DNA from: Psychromonas sp. MME1
GTDB taxonomy: Bacteria; Pseudomonadota; Gammaproteobacteria; Enterobacterales; Psychromonadaceae
Direction of reading: 5' to 3'
Assembly (NCBI RefSeq): GCF_041080865.1
Contig: NZ_CP160906.1
Span: 2,914,001-2,978,000 of the forward strand
Length of the DNA: 64,000 bases
Shown piece by piece: positions 12,794 through 26,105 of this stretch. The notes beneath the pieces were generated by a model. That model saw only the letters and a program-made list of their open reading frames with translations. It was not told the origin of the DNA and did no database searches. The position numbers and the translations under genes were made by a program. Position 1 is the first letter of the stretch. Each line of letters begins with the position of its first letter.

Positions 12794-14683
12794 ATGAATT
12801 ACCACGAATATTTTGATGTCATTGTTGTAGGCGGTGGTCATGCCGGTACAGAAGCAGCTTCTGCTGCCGCTCGTATGGGTATGAACACGTTATTATTAAC
12901 CCACAATATTGAAACATTAGGTCAAATGTCATGTAATCCTGCTATTGGTGGTATTGGCAAAGGTCATTTAGTTAAAGAAATTGATGCTTTAGGTGGTTTA
13001 ATGGCTACGGCTGCAGATCTTGGCGGCATTCAGTTTAGAACGCTTAATTCAAGTAAAGGACCTGCAGTTCGAGCTACCCGTGCTCAAGCCGATCGACTTC
13101 TATACAAAGCGGCTATAAGGGAAAAACTTGAAAACCAAGAAAACTTAAAAATATTCCAACAAGAAGTGGAAGATCTAACTGTTGAAAATGATCGCGTAAC
13201 AGGGGTGATCACTAAAATGGGGGTGATTTTTTCTGCTAAAACGGTTGTTTTAACTGTTGGTACATTTTTAAATGGTTTAATTCATATAGGGCAAAAAAAT
13301 TATAGCGGTGGTAGAGCTGGAGATCCTGCTTCAATCGGTCTTGCTCAACGCTTAAAATCATTACCTTTACGTATGGGAAGATTAAAAACGGGTACGCCAG
13401 CACGTATTGATGCTCGTAGTATTGATTTCTCAGTATTAGAAACACAGCATGGGGACGACATTACTCCGGTATTTTCTTTTTTAGGTAATCGCGCCCAACA
13501 TCCAAGACAAATACCTTGCTATATAACCCATACCAATGAAAAAACGCATGATATTATTCGTAAAAATATACATCGTAGTGCTATGTACTCTGGTGTAATA
13601 GAAGGCATTGGACCTCGTTATTGTCCCTCTATCGAAGATAAAATAAGTCGTTTTTCGGATAAAAATTCACATCAAATCTTTGTTGAACCAGAAGGGTTAA
13701 CCACCCATGAAATATACCCTAATGGTATATCAACAAGTTTACCCTTTGATGTGCAAATTGAATTTATCCGTTCAATGAAAGGTTTTGAAAATGCGTTTGT
13801 AACTCGTCCTGGTTATGCGATTGAATATGATTATTTTGATCCTCGTGATCTTAAATCAACATTAGAAAACAAATATATTGCAGGTTTATTTTTTGCTGGG
13901 CAAATCAACGGCACAACGGGTTATGAAGAAGCTGGCGCTCAAGGTTTATTAGCCGGTATGAATGCAGGTTTATTCGTACAAGAAAAAGAAGGATGGTGTC
14001 CACGTAGAGATCAAGCTTATTTAGGTGTATTAGTTGACGATCTTTCTACATTAGGTACAAAAGAACCGTATCGCATGTTTACGAGTCGTGCTGAATACCG
14101 TTTATTATTACGTGAAGATAATGCCGATGCCCGTTTAACAGAAAAAGGTCGTGAAATTGGATTGGTTGATGATATCCGTTGGCAAGCTTTTAGTGAAAAA
14201 CAAGAAGCAATAGAAATTGAGTTACAACGTTTAAGAAATCAGTGGATTAACCCTACATCTAGTAATGCCAATGAAATTAATGCACTGCTGAAAACACCAA
14301 TGCAGCGTGAAAGTACTTTGGAAGCGATGATTCGCCGACCAGAAGTTAGTTATGAAGGTTTGATGTCTATTGAAGGATTAGGCCCTGCTATCGAAAATCC
14401 ACAGGCTGCAGAGCAAGTTGAAATTAAAATAAAATATCAGGGATACATCGATCGTCAATTAGAAGAGATTGAAAAACTCAAACGTCATGAAAATACATTA
14501 TTACCACAGGATTTAGATTATTCAGCAATAAAAGGGTTATCTAATGAAGTCCTGACCAAGTTAATGGATATTAAACCTGAAAATATAGGTCAAGCATCTC
14601 GTATTTCTGGTATAACACCTGCAGCCATTTCTATTTTACTTATTTATCTGAAAAAAAATGGTTTAAGACAGAAGGCGATATAA
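12794..14683 (+). CDS. mnmG: tRNA uridine-5-carboxymethylaminomethyl(34) synthesis enzyme MnmG
   Basis: FAD-dependent enzyme that with MnmE builds the cmnm5 group on wobble U34 of several tRNAs. The N-terminal dinucleotide fold has [12 protein letters not shown], followed by the GidA signatures [13 protein letters not shown] and [11 protein letters not shown], and the C-terminal region holds helical tRNA-binding segments. Its 629 residues equal E. coli MnmG. It starts directly after oriC, reads away from it, and is followed one base later by rsmG, an operon conserved throughout bacteria. The partner mnmE is also in this window at 39.9 kb. Confidence 0.97.
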   Translation: MNYHEYFDVIVVGGGHAGTEAASAAARMGMNTLLLTHNIETLGQMSCNPAIGGIGKGHLVKEIDALGGLMATAADLGGIQFRTLNSSKGPAVRATRAQADRLLYKAAIREKLENQENLKIFQQEVEDLTVENDRVTGVITKMGVIFSAKTVVLTVGTFLNGLIHIGQKNYSGGRAGDPASIGLAQRLKSLPLRMGRLKTGTPARIDARSIDFSVLETQHGDDITPVFSFLGNRAQHPRQIPCYITHTNEKTHDIIRKNIHRSAMYSGVIEGIGPRYCPSIEDKISRFSDKNSHQIFVEPEGLTTHEIYPNGISTSLPFDVQIEFIRSMKGFENAFVTRPGYAIEYDYFDPRDLKSTLENKYIAGLFFAGQINGTTGYEEAGAQGLLAGMNAGLFVQEKEGWCPRRDQAYLGVLVDDLSTLGTKEPYRMFTSRAEYRLLLREDNADARLTEKGREIGLVDDIRWQAFSEKQEAIEIELQRLRNQWINPTSSNANEINALLKTPMQRESTLEAMIRRPEVSYEGLMSIEGLGPAIENPQAAEQVEIKIKYQGYIDRQLEEIEKLKRHENTLLPQDLDYSAIKGLSNEVLTKLMDIKPENIGQASRISGITPAAISILLIYLKKNGLRQKAI

Positions 14684-14684
14684 A

Positions 14685-15308
14685 ATGAATTTGCTCGATG
14701 AATTACAGCTGATGCTTGAAAAAACCTCTTTGCAAGTAACTGAAATACAAAAAGATAAGTTAATAAAACTTGTTGAGTTACTTAGTAAATGGAATAAGGC
14801 TTACAATCTCACTTCTGTTCGAGATCCTAAGCAAATGCTTGTTAAGCATATTATGGATAGTATCGTCGTTTCACCATATATCCAAGGTAAACGATTAATT
14901 GATGTTGGTACAGGCCCTGGTTTGCCTGGTTTACCTTTAGCAATATTAAATCCAGATAAAGAATTTGTATTATTAGATAGCTTAGGAAAACGGATTCGTT
15001 TTATCCGTCAAGCAATACTTGAACTTGGATTAAAAAATGTTACAACGGTACAAAGTCGAGTTGAAGAATATCAACCAGAAGAAAAATTTGATGTAGTATT
15101 GAGTCGTGCATTTGCTTCTCTACACGATATGCTTTTTTGGTGTAAACATTTACCCAATGAAAAAGGTCACTTTTTAGCTTTAAAAGGACAATTTCCAGAG
15201 ATTGAAATTGCACAATTAAACGAGTCATTTGAATTTATAGAGTCAATTTCCTTACAAGTACCAAATCTTGAAGGTGAACGTTGCTTAGTAAAAATAAAAG
15301 GCATCTAA
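14685..15308 (+). CDS. rsmG: 16S rRNA (guanine527-N7)-methyltransferase RsmG
   Basis: SAM-dependent methyltransferase acting on G527 of 16S RNA; loss of it gives low-level streptomycin resistance in other bacteria. The 207-residue protein shows the GidB motifs [18 protein letters not shown], the SAM loop [14 protein letters not shown] and SRAFASL. It begins one base after the mnmG stop, indicating coupled expression, and parA follows after 39 bp. Confidence 0.96.
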   Translation: MNLLDELQLMLEKTSLQVTEIQKDKLIKLVELLSKWNKAYNLTSVRDPKQMLVKHIMDSIVVSPYIQGKRLIDVGTGPGLPGLPLAILNPDKEFVLLDSLGKRIRFIRQAILELGLKNVTTVQSRVEEYQPEEKFDVVLSRAFASLHDMLFWCKHLPNEKGHFLALKGQFPEIEIAQLNESFEFIESISLQVPNLEGERCLVKIKGI

Positions 15309-15347
15309 TTTTAGTCTTAATTATTAACATATATAGAGTATATTTTT

Positions 15348-16142
15348 GTGGGCAAAATAATTGCAATAGCAAACCAAAAAGGTGGTGTGGGGAAAACAAC
15401 AACCTGTGTGAATCTTGCGGCTTCTATGGCGGCAACGAAACGCAAAGTATTGGTGATTGATTTAGATCCACAAGGAAATGCGACAATGGGGAGCGGTATT
15501 GATAAATATGAAGTTGCCCATAGTGCTTATGATTTATTGATTGATCAATTACCTCTTGATCAAGTCATTGAAAGTAACACATCTGGTGGTTATGACTTGG
15601 TTGCTTCTAATAGTGATGTCACTGCTGCAGAAGTTAAATTAATGGAGTTTTTTGCTCGAGAAACGCGTTTACGCACTGCCTTGGAAAAATATAAAAATAA
15701 ATATGATTATATTTTTATAGATTGTCCGCCATCATTAAATATGCTTACCGTTAATGCCATGACAGCTTCTGATTCTGTTTTAGTTCCTATGCAATGTGAA
15801 TATTTTGCACTAGAAGGTTTAACAGCTCTTATTGATACAATCAGCAAATTGGCCTCTGTTGTGAACTCAGAGCTTAAAATAGAAGGCATTCTACGTACAA
15901 TGTATGATCCTCGTAATCGTTTATCATCGGATGTATCGGATCAATTAAAAAAACATTTTGGCGATAAAGTTTATCGAACCATTATTCCACGTAATATTCG
16001 TCTTGCTGAAGCGCCAAGTTTTGGTACGCCAGTGATGTATTATGATAAATCATCGAATGGTGCTCGTGCATATTTAGCACTAGCCGGTGAAATATTAAGA
16101 CGAGAAGAGCAATTTGCAAACCAAAATGTAGAAACAGCCTAA
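15348..16142 (+). CDS. parA: Chromosome-partitioning ATPase ParA
   Basis: ParA/Soj ATPase that moves the ParB-parS complex so that origins segregate. The deviant Walker A motif KGGVGKTTT lies at residues 11-19, Walker A' as DLDPQGNATMGSG and Walker B as YIFIDCPPSLNML. Its 264 residues are typical of the small chromosomal type without the plasmid N-terminal DNA-binding domain. The start is GTG at 15348. The rsmG-parA-parB order is the common chromosomal arrangement. Its cognate parS sites are 12-17 kb downstream. Confidence 0.95.
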   Translation: MGKIIAIANQKGGVGKTTTCVNLAASMAATKRKVLVIDLDPQGNATMGSGIDKYEVAHSAYDLLIDQLPLDQVIESNTSGGYDLVASNSDVTAAEVKLMEFFARETRLRTALEKYKNKYDYIFIDCPPSLNMLTVNAMTASDSVLVPMQCEYFALEGLTALIDTISKLASVVNSELKIEGILRTMYDPRNRLSSDVSDQLKKHFGDKVYRTIIPRNIRLAEAPSFGTPVMYYDKSSNGARAYLALAGEILRREEQFANQNVETA

Positions 16143-16148
16143 ATAGGA

Positions 16149-17075
16149 ATGAACATGTTGGCGAAAAAACGAGGTCTAGGAAAAGGACTCGACTCATTAT
16201 TAAGTAGTAGTACGGTTAACCGTAATAAACAGGTTTCTCATGATTTTAATGCAGAGAAAACACAGCAGCTTGTCGATGATGTAAAAGGTAGCTTAATTGA
16301 TATAGAGGTTAATTTTTTACAGCCTGGGAAGTATCAACCTCGTCGAGATATGTCTAGCGAAGCATTAGATGAGTTGGCTAATTCTATTCGTGCTCAAGGC
16401 ATCATACAACCATTGGTAATTAGGGAAACCGGTCATCAAAAATATGAGATAATTGCTGGTGAGCGCCGTTGGCGAGCTGCAAAATTAGTTGGCTTAGAAT
16501 ATGTCCCTTGCTTAATTAAAAATGTAGAAGATAACGCAGCGATAGCCATTGCACTTATTGAAAATATTCAGCGTGAAAATCTTAATGCGATGGAAGAAGC
16601 TATTGCATTAAAGCGACTTCTTGAGGAGTTTGAGCTTACCCATAATGAGGTTGCAAAAGCAGTCGGTAAATCACGAACAACGGTCAGTAACTTGTTACGT
16701 TTAAATAATTTGGATGAAAACGTAAAAGTATTACTCGAACACGGTGATATTGAAATGGGGCATGCACGAGCATTACTTAGCTGCGATCATGATTTACAGT
16801 CGGATCTATCTAAGATTGTCGTTGCTAAATCACTTAATGTGCGTGAAACAGAACGCTTAGTTAAAAATTCATTAACCCCAAAAATAATTAAAAACGCCCC
16901 TCCTCCTTGCGAAAAAACAGAGCAAATTATTGAAAAATTTCAAAAAATATTTGGTTTAAATGTAACTGCTAAAATAGGAGCTAAGGGAGCTGGAAAATTA
17001 GTGATAGATTATTCATCTGTCCATGATTTAGATATATTAATAAATAATATTGAAATAAAAAAGAGTAATAATTGA
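16149..17075 (+). CDS. parB: Chromosome-partitioning protein ParB
   Basis: CTP-dependent DNA clamp that loads at parS and spreads. The N-terminus KKRGLGKGLDSLL is the ParA-stimulating peptide seen in chromosomal ParB. The CTP/arginine patch GERRWRAAKL lies near residue 108, the helix-turn-helix reads NEVAKAVGKSRTTVSNLLRL, and the C-terminal ~50 residues form the dimer domain. Two ATG codons (16149, 16155) are possible; the usual N-terminus would allow either. It lies 6 bp after parA. Four matching parS sites lie at 28.2-33.3 kb. Confidence 0.95.
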   Translation: MNMLAKKRGLGKGLDSLLSSSTVNRNKQVSHDFNAEKTQQLVDDVKGSLIDIEVNFLQPGKYQPRRDMSSEALDELANSIRAQGIIQPLVIRETGHQKYEIIAGERRWRAAKLVGLEYVPCLIKNVEDNAAIAIALIENIQRENLNAMEEAIALKRLLEEFELTHNEVAKAVGKSRTTVSNLLRLNNLDENVKVLLEHGDIEMGHARALLSCDHDLQSDLSKIVVAKSLNVRETERLVKNSLTPKIIKNAPPPCEKTEQIIEKFQKIFGLNVTAKIGAKGAGKLVIDYSSVHDLDILINNIEIKKSNN

Positions 17076-17268
17076 TGTTATTCTGTGACAAAGAGTCTAT
17101 TTTGTAATGATTTTATTTAAAATGTTAAATGTAGCAGGTTGCTTGTTATATTTGCAGGCTCTCTCAATATTGCATTGAACAATTTTGTCGGTATACTTTG
17201 ATTTATGTCATTAAAACAATCACTAATTGCTTTTATTGATATATTTTAAGTGGTAAAAGGGAATCATA

Positions 17269-18484
<1,216 letters not shown>

Positions 18485-18515
18485 TATTAACGACTTAATT
18501 TTATATAATTTTTAA

Positions 18516-18791
<276 letters not shown>

Positions 18792-18831
18792 TAACGGATC
18801 CTCTAATTTACATAATTATTAAGGAGCTGTT

Positions 18832-19302
18832 ATGAATATAAACGCAACCCTTTTAGGCCAAGCTATTGCATTTGCATTTTTTGTTTGGTTCTGTATGAAG
18901 TTTGTGTGGCCTCCATTAATTGCGGCAATCGAAGCTCGCCAAAAGTTAATTTCGGATGGCTTAACGCAGGCTGAACGTGCAGCTAAAAATCTTGAATTAG
19001 CAAAAGTTAAAGCATCGGAAAGTTTAAAAGAGGCTAAATCGCAAGCAGTTGTTATTATTGAACAAGCTAACAAGCGACGTACGCAAATTGTTGAAGAAGC
19101 TAAAGCTGAAGGTGAAATCGAGCGTCAAAAAATTATTACGCAAGGTCAAGCCGAAGTAGAAGCTGAACGTAATCGTGCTCGTGAAGAGTTACGCCAACAA
19201 GTTTCTACTCTTGCTATTGCAGGTGCAGAGAAAATTATTAAGCGTACTATTGATAAAGAAGCGAACAGCGACATTATTGATAAATTGGTTGCTAAACTAT
19301 AA
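18832..19302 (+). CDS. atpF: ATP synthase F0 subunit b
   Basis: Peripheral-stalk subunit of 156 residues, the same as E. coli. One N-terminal membrane helix (about residues 5-25, with [13 protein letters not shown]) is followed by a long charged helix rich in A, E, K and Q that dimerises as a coiled coil and contacts delta through its C-terminus. It has AAGGAG 5-8 bp before the ATG and ends 11 bp before atpH. Confidence 0.95.
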   Translation: MNINATLLGQAIAFAFFVWFCMKFVWPPLIAAIEARQKLISDGLTQAERAAKNLELAKVKASESLKEAKSQAVVIIEQANKRRTQIVEEAKAEGEIERQKIITQGQAEVEAERNRAREELRQQVSTLAIAGAEKIIKRTIDKEANSDIIDKLVAKL

Positions 19303-19313
19303 GGAATGAGCTT

Positions 19314-19847
19314 ATGTCTGAATTGACTACTGTAGCTCGTCCTTATGCAAGAGCTGCTTTTGAATTTGCTGTTGAAAATAACACAATTGATGCTTGGACT
19401 GACATGTTGTCATTTGCTGCTGAAGTTGTAAAAAATCCAGTTATAGCTGAATTTGTAAAAAGTGATAAAGCGGTACAAGAGCTAGCCAATTTATTTCTTA
19501 ATGTTTGTGGCGATCAACTCGATGAGAATGGTCAAAACTTGATTAAGGTAATGGCTGAAAATGGACGTTTGAGTGTTTTGCCTCGCGTAGCACAACTCTA
19601 TGCTGAATTAGAAAATGAGTATAAAAAAGAGGTCGATGTATTAGTCGTCTCTGCATATGCTTTAACTAAAAAGCAAAAAGATGAGTTGAGTGAATCGTTA
19701 GAAAAACGTCTCGCACGAAAAGTAAACCTAAATTGTAGTATTGATAAATCGCTTATTGCCGGCATGGTAATTACAGCGGGAGACTTAGTCATTGATAGCT
19801 CAGCGAGCAGTCAATTAAGTCGATTATCTAAAACTTTACAATCTTAA
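19314..19847 (+). CDS. atpH: ATP synthase F1 subunit delta
   Basis: Links the b-dimer of the stalk to the top of the alpha3-beta3 head. The 177 residues match E. coli length; the N-terminus TVARPYARAAFEFA is the family signature and the C-terminal segment KSLIAGMVITAGDLVIDSS is the OSCP-type conserved block. It lies between atpF and atpA with 11- and 12-bp gaps. Confidence 0.95.
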   Translation: MSELTTVARPYARAAFEFAVENNTIDAWTDMLSFAAEVVKNPVIAEFVKSDKAVQELANLFLNVCGDQLDENGQNLIKVMAENGRLSVLPRVAQLYAELENEYKKEVDVLVVSAYALTKKQKDELSESLEKRLARKVNLNCSIDKSLIAGMVITAGDLVIDSSASSQLSRLSKTLQS

Positions 19848-19859
19848 TGGGAAATTAGC

Positions 19860-21401
19860 ATGCAACTGAATTCCACAGAAATTAGCGATATTATCAAGCA
19901 ACGAATTTCTAAATTTGAAGCGGTAAGTGAAGCTCGTAATGAAGGAACAATTGTTTCCGTAAGCGATGGTATTATTCGTATTAACGGCCTTGCTGACTGT
20001 ATGCAAGGTGAGATGATTGAATTACCAAATGGTAGTTTTGCTATGGCACTAAACCTTGAGCGAGACTCAGTCGGTGCGGTAGTAATGGGGCCTTATTTAG
20101 ATCTTAAAGAAGGGCAAAAAGTTAAATCAACGGGTCGTATTCTAGAAGTACCAGTTGGTAAAGGTTTATTAGGTCGTGTTGTAAACACCTTAGGTGAGCC
20201 TATTGATGGAAAAGGACCGATTATAAATGACGGTTTTTCTCCAGTAGAGGTTATTGCACCGGGTGTTATCGACCGTAAATCAGTTGACCAAGCGGTACAA
20301 ACTGGTTGGAAAGCGATTGATTCAATGGTTCCAATTGGTCGTGGTCAACGTGAATTAATTATCGGTGACCGCCAGGTAGGTAAAACAGCTATTGCGATTG
20401 ATGCTATTATCAATCAAAAATCAGTTGGCCTATATTCAATATATGTTGCTATCGGCCAAAAAGCGTCAACAATTGCAAACGTAGTACGTAAACTTGAAGA
20501 GCATGGCGCGCTTGAAAATACCATCGTTGTTGTTGCATCTGCTTCTGAAGCTGCTGCTCTGCAATATTTAGCGCCTTACTCTGGCTGTTCAATGGGTGAG
20601 TATTTCCGTGACCGTGGTGAAGACGCACTGATTGTATATGATGACCTTTCTAAACAAGCTGTTGCTTATCGCCAAATTTCATTACTGCTAAAACGTCCAC
20701 CGGGTCGTGAAGCTTACCCTGGTGATGTTTTTTATCTACATTCACGCCTACTAGAGCGAGCTTCTCGTGTTAGTGAGCATTATGTTGAAAAATTCACTAA
20801 AGGTGCTGTGAAAGGTAAAACAGGTTCTTTAACTGCATTACCTATCATTGAAACGCAAGCAGGTGACGTATCGGCATTCGTACCAACGAACGTTATATCT
20901 ATTACCGATGGTCAAATATTCTTAACGACAGAGTTATTTAATAATGGTACTCGTCCAGCGGTTGATCCAGGTATATCTGTATCGCGTGTTGGTGGTGCTG
21001 CACAGTGTAAAGTTATTAAAAAACTAGCTGGTGGTATCCGTACCGCACTTGCTCAATATCGTGAGTTAGCGGCTTTTGCTCAGTTTGCTTCTGATTTAGA
21101 TGATGCTACGCGTAAGCAGCTTGACCACGGTAAGAAAGTAACAGAGTTGATGAAGCAGAAGCAATATTCTCCAATGTCAATTATGGAGCAAGCATTATCA
21201 CTATTTGCAGCAGAGAAAGGTTATCTTATTGATGTTGAAGTTGAAAAAATATTAGACTTTGAAGCATCCCTTCTTTCTTACGCTAAAAATGAGCATGCTG
21301 ATTTCTATGCCCAAATTAATGAAACTGGTGATTATAGCAACGAAATTGAAGAGAAATTCAAGGCTATCTTGGAGTCTTTCAAAGCGACGCAAACCTGGTA
21401 A
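19860..21401 (+). CDS. atpA: ATP synthase F1 subunit alpha
   Basis: Non-catalytic nucleotide-binding subunit of the F1 head, 513 residues as in E. coli. The N-terminal beta-barrel begins [16 protein letters not shown], the P-loop is GDRQVGKTA, and the alpha signature [14 protein letters not shown] precedes the helical C-terminal domain. The arginine finger lies in the SVSRVGG segment. It precedes atpG by 49 bp. Confidence 0.97.
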   Translation: MQLNSTEISDIIKQRISKFEAVSEARNEGTIVSVSDGIIRINGLADCMQGEMIELPNGSFAMALNLERDSVGAVVMGPYLDLKEGQKVKSTGRILEVPVGKGLLGRVVNTLGEPIDGKGPIINDGFSPVEVIAPGVIDRKSVDQAVQTGWKAIDSMVPIGRGQRELIIGDRQVGKTAIAIDAIINQKSVGLYSIYVAIGQKASTIANVVRKLEEHGALENTIVVVASASEAAALQYLAPYSGCSMGEYFRDRGEDALIVYDDLSKQAVAYRQISLLLKRPPGREAYPGDVFYLHSRLLERASRVSEHYVEKFTKGAVKGKTGSLTALPIIETQAGDVSAFVPTNVISITDGQIFLTTELFNNGTRPAVDPGISVSRVGGAAQCKVIKKLAGGIRTALAQYRELAAFAQFASDLDDATRKQLDHGKKVTELMKQKQYSPMSIMEQALSLFAAEKGYLIDVEVEKILDFEASLLSYAKNEHADFYAQINETGDYSNEIEEKFKAILESFKATQTW

Positions 21402-21450
21402 TTAGTTTAACTACTTAGGTAGTTAACTAATCATTAATTAGGAGTAGGAA

Positions 21451-22317
21451 ATGGCCGGCGATAAAGAAATTAGAAATAAGATCGCGAGTATTAAAAACAC
21501 TCAAAAGATCACTGGTGCCATGCAAATGGTCGCAGCATCAAAAATGCGACGCGCACAGGAGCGAATGGCTAGTTCGCTTTCATATGCGAATACTATGCGC
21601 AAAGTGATCGGTCATATCGCACTTGGTAAATTGGAATATCACCACCCTTATCTTGAAGAAAGAGAAATTAAGCGTGTTGGTTATATTGTCATTTCAAGTG
21701 ATCGTGGTTTATGTGGTGGTTTAAATATTAATTTATTTAAACCAGTTATTGCACAAATGCAGCAATATTCTGAAACTGGAGTAGAAGTTGATTTAGTTGC
21801 TATAGGCTCTAAAGCAGCCTCATTTTTCAATAACTTAGGCGCAAATGTTGTTGCTCAAGTTTCTAATTTGAGTGATCAACCTGCAGTTAGTGATTTAATC
21901 GGTTCGGTTAAAGTTATGCTAGATGCCTACGATCAAAATAAACTCGATCGCTTATATATAGTGAACAATAAATTCATTAATACCATGGTACAAGAACCAT
22001 CAGTAAATCAATTATTACCTTTACCAAAAGCGGAAGGTGATAAAGAGGTGGCTAATGATCTCTGGGATTATATATACGAAGGTGAAGCTAAGGATATTTT
22101 AGATTCATTGTTAATTCGTTATGTTGAATCCCAGGTGTATCAAGGCGTTGTCGAGAACTTAGCTTGTGAACAAGTTGCTCGTATGGTTGCGATGAAAGCT
22201 GCAACGGATAACGCTAGTGACATCATTGATGAATTACAACTTGTTGCCAATAAAGCACGTCAATCCGCAATTACTCAGGAAATTTCTGAGATTTGTGCTG
22301 GTGCTGCTGCGGTATAA
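21451..22317 (+). CDS. atpG: ATP synthase F1 subunit gamma
   Basis: Rotating central shaft, 288 residues. The N-terminal helix has [30 protein letters not shown] (read as conserved family blocks), and the C-terminal helix carries [16 protein letters not shown] and the end signature [12 protein letters not shown], which together form the coiled coil inside the head. AGGAGTAGG precedes the start. Order and spacing are standard. Confidence 0.96.
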   Translation: MAGDKEIRNKIASIKNTQKITGAMQMVAASKMRRAQERMASSLSYANTMRKVIGHIALGKLEYHHPYLEEREIKRVGYIVISSDRGLCGGLNINLFKPVIAQMQQYSETGVEVDLVAIGSKAASFFNNLGANVVAQVSNLSDQPAVSDLIGSVKVMLDAYDQNKLDRLYIVNNKFINTMVQEPSVNQLLPLPKAEGDKEVANDLWDYIYEGEAKDILDSLLIRYVESQVYQGVVENLACEQVARMVAMKAATDNASDIIDELQLVANKARQSAITQEISEICAGAAAV

Positions 22318-22335
22318 GCAAATTAACATACTTAA

Positions 22336-23751
<1,416 letters not shown>

Positions 23752-23766
23752 TAACCGGAGGTTACT

Positions 23767-24192
23767 ATGACTACTAAGGCTATGACCACACATTTAGATG
23801 TAGTAAGCGCTGAAAAATCTATTTTTTCAGGGCGAGTTTCACATGTACAAGTGTCTGGTCAGGAAGGTGAATTAGGCATCATGCCTGGTCACACACCTCT
23901 GTTAACACCAATTAAACCAGGAATGGTGCAATTGGTAAAACAACACGGTGAAGAAGAAGTTATTTATATATCAGGCGGCTTTATTGAAGTTCAACCTGGT
24001 GGTGTAACTGTATTGGCTGATACAGCTATTCGTGGCGTCGATTTAGATAAAGCGAAGGCTGAAGAAGCTAAACGTTCTGCAGAACAGCAGATTGCTCATC
24101 CTTCTAAGGATATTGACTACGCGCTTGTAACAGCACAGTTAGCACAAGCAGTAGCACAATTGCGAGCAATTAAGTTAACACGCAAGAAGTAA
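23767..24192 (+). CDS. atpC: ATP synthase F1 subunit epsilon
   Basis: Regulatory subunit with an N-terminal beta-sandwich ([27 protein letters not shown]) and a C-terminal helical hairpin of about 50 residues that can inhibit rotation. The protein is 141 residues from ATG at 23767; the second ATG at 23782 gives 136, nearer the family norm, but GGAGG before 23767 supports the longer form. Last gene of the operon, followed by a terminator. Confidence 0.95.
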   Translation: MTTKAMTTHLDVVSAEKSIFSGRVSHVQVSGQEGELGIMPGHTPLLTPIKPGMVQLVKQHGEEEVIYISGGFIEVQPGGVTVLADTAIRGVDLDKAKAEEAKRSAEQQIAHPSKDIDYALVTAQLAQAVAQLRAIKLTRKK

Positions 24193-24205
24193 ATTAACTT
24201 TATAC

Positions 24206-24236
24206 AAAAAAGGCGATCATTGGATTGCCTTTTTTA
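24206..24236. terminator. ATP synthase operon terminator
   Basis: Hairpin AAAAAAGGCGATC / GATTGCCTTTTTT with a 4-base loop and T-run, 14 bp after atpC. The A-run on the left also makes it usable for the convergent DUF2161 gene. Confidence 0.88.
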
Positions 24237-24238
24237 TT

Positions 24239-24940
24239 TTAATTACTGTTTTTTTGTATAGCTAACCAATATATTAACTCTTCTTTTCCTGTTTTAGATA
24301 AACCATAAACACCTCTTTGTATTTTATCAAACCAACCATAATAGTTTTGATATAAGATACTGTTAGCTTGCTTTTCAATGATATTTTTATGGATTTCAGC
24401 GCCTGTTGCTTGGTGATATTCATTTAGGTATTGAGCAACCCTGATAGTGCGTTGTCTATAAGCCGTTAATCCCCCTTTTTTCCGAGTCGCGCCTCCTTCT
24501 TGGGTATCGCCTATGCGTGTCGAAAATTCCTTTAGTAACGCTTTCTGTTTGGGTTTGTTTTTTCTTGGTTGATAATCCTTTGGATCGCAAACAACTTCTA
24601 CATAACTCTGTGATTTTTGAATATCAACAATAATCAACCCGATACCTAACCGTGCTATTAATTTTTTAACTTGTTTGCTTTTTTTCTTATAAATTGGGAT
24701 GTTTTTAGGTATTGCAATATAGACATCATCACTAAGTGTAAAACGTTCTACTGCTTGCATTAATAGGGTAATATTAAGCTTTAATTTTAACTCTATAATT
24801 AAAATTTGCTCATCTCCGCCACTATTTTTTACAGCAACAATATCGCAATCTTTAATTTCGCCTTTTACTCTATAGTCGCGAGTTTCAAGGAACTGTTTTA
24901 TTGGTAAATAGAGATCGGTTTCTTGTCTTGGAATCGTCAT
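24239..24940 (-). CDS. DUF2161-like protein with PD-(D/E)XK-type core
   Basis: 233-residue protein of unknown role, resembling the DUF2161 family, which has been grouped with PD-(D/E)XK nuclease folds. Early residues carry acidic and Glu-x-Lys positions compatible with that core: KDCDIVAV, then ILIIELKLKLN about 20 residues later. The middle holds a lysine-rich stretch and the C-terminus reads GLTAYRQRTIRVAQYL, followed by a winged-helix-like segment ending in KTGKEELIYWLA. It is a lone minus-strand gene inserted between atpC and glyQ. No catalytic activity is proven for the family; nuclease function is inference only. Confidence 0.65.
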   Translation of the reverse strand: MTIPRQETDLYLPIKQFLETRDYRVKGEIKDCDIVAVKNSGGDEQILIIELKLKLNITLLMQAVERFTLSDDVYIAIPKNIPIYKKKSKQVKKLIARLGIGLIIVDIQKSQSYVEVVCDPKDYQPRKNKPKQKALLKEFSTRIGDTQEGGATRKKGGLTAYRQRTIRVAQYLNEYHQATGAEIHKNIIEKQANSILYQNYYGWFDKIQRGVYGLSKTGKEELIYWLAIQKNSN

Positions 24941-25185
24941 ATATATGATACTTATTAGCTAAATGATAACTGTTTTATAAAATGAATGGTTGTTTATCAT
25001 CAAGGCAAATATTCTATTATGTCTATGCCAAAAAAACTGTTCTTGGTATTGTTTTTGTCGGCCTAGTATATAATCCGTACCAAATTAATGGACCTTGATA
25101 CGTTCACTTGTTGATTAACATTGCTATCATTAGCATCTAATAGGTATAATAACCACCATTTATCTATCAACTCAAAGCCGAAATC

Positions 25186-26094
25186 ATGCAAAAATTCGAT
25201 ACTAAAACATTTCAAGGGCTGATTCTTGCGTTGCAAGATTTTTGGGCTCGTAATGGTTGTGCTATTGTCCAGCCTCTCGACATGGAAGTAGGAGCGGGTA
25301 CCTTTCACCCTCAAACTTTCTTACGTTCAATAGGCCCTGAGCCGATGAGCAGTGCCTATGTACAACCGTGTCGTCGTCCAACTGATGGTCGTTATGGTGA
25401 AAACCCTAATAGACTACAGCATTATTACCAATTTCAAGTCGTATTAAAGCCATCTCCAAAAAATATTCAAGAACTTTATTTGCAGTCACTTGAGGAGATA
25501 GGCATAGATACTTCTATCCATGATATTCGTTTTGTGGAAGATAATTGGGAATCACCAACATTAGGTGCTTGGGGACTTGGTTGGGAAATATGGCTAAATG
25601 GTATGGAAGTCACTCAATTTACTTATTTCCAACAAGTTGGTGGCCTTGAATGTGCACCAGTTACTGGTGAAATAACCTATGGCCTTGAGCGTCTTGCTAT
25701 GTATATTCAAGGGGTTGATAGCATTTATGATTTACTCTGGACTGATGGCCCATTAGGACGCGTAACCTATGGTGATATATTCCATCAAAATGAGGTAGAG
25801 CAATCTACCTATAATTTTGAACATGCAGATGTAGAAGCGTTATTCGCACAGTTTGATCAATGTGAACAAGACAGCCAAAAATTAATTGCAGCGGGTTTAC
25901 CTTTGCCGGCTTATGAGCAAGTAATGAAAGCTTCACATGCCTTTAACTTATTAGATGCTCGTCACGCAATATCTGTGACGGAACGTCAACGTTATATTTT
26001 ACGTGTACGTACTTTATCGAAAGCAGTTGCTGAAGCTTATTATAGCGCCCGTGAAGCGTTAGGTTTCCCACTTTGTAAAGCACAAGACAAATAG
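25186..26094 (+). CDS. glyQ: Glycyl-tRNA synthetase alpha subunit
   Basis: Class II aminoacyl-tRNA synthetase alpha chain of the alpha2-beta2 enzyme. The 302 residues match E. coli. The N-terminus [18 protein letters not shown] and the segments [15 protein letters not shown] and [18 protein letters not shown] are family hallmarks that build the ATP and glycine pocket. glyS follows after 11 bp. The 245 bp upstream hold a possible -10 TATAAT near 25067, with no clear -35. Confidence 0.96.
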   Translation: MQKFDTKTFQGLILALQDFWARNGCAIVQPLDMEVGAGTFHPQTFLRSIGPEPMSSAYVQPCRRPTDGRYGENPNRLQHYYQFQVVLKPSPKNIQELYLQSLEEIGIDTSIHDIRFVEDNWESPTLGAWGLGWEIWLNGMEVTQFTYFQQVGGLECAPVTGEITYGLERLAMYIQGVDSIYDLLWTDGPLGRVTYGDIFHQNEVEQSTYNFEHADVEALFAQFDQCEQDSQKLIAAGLPLPAYEQVMKASHAFNLLDARHAISVTERQRYILRVRTLSKAVAEAYYSAREALGFPLCKAQDK

Positions 26095-26105
26095 AGGCGA
26101 GTCAC

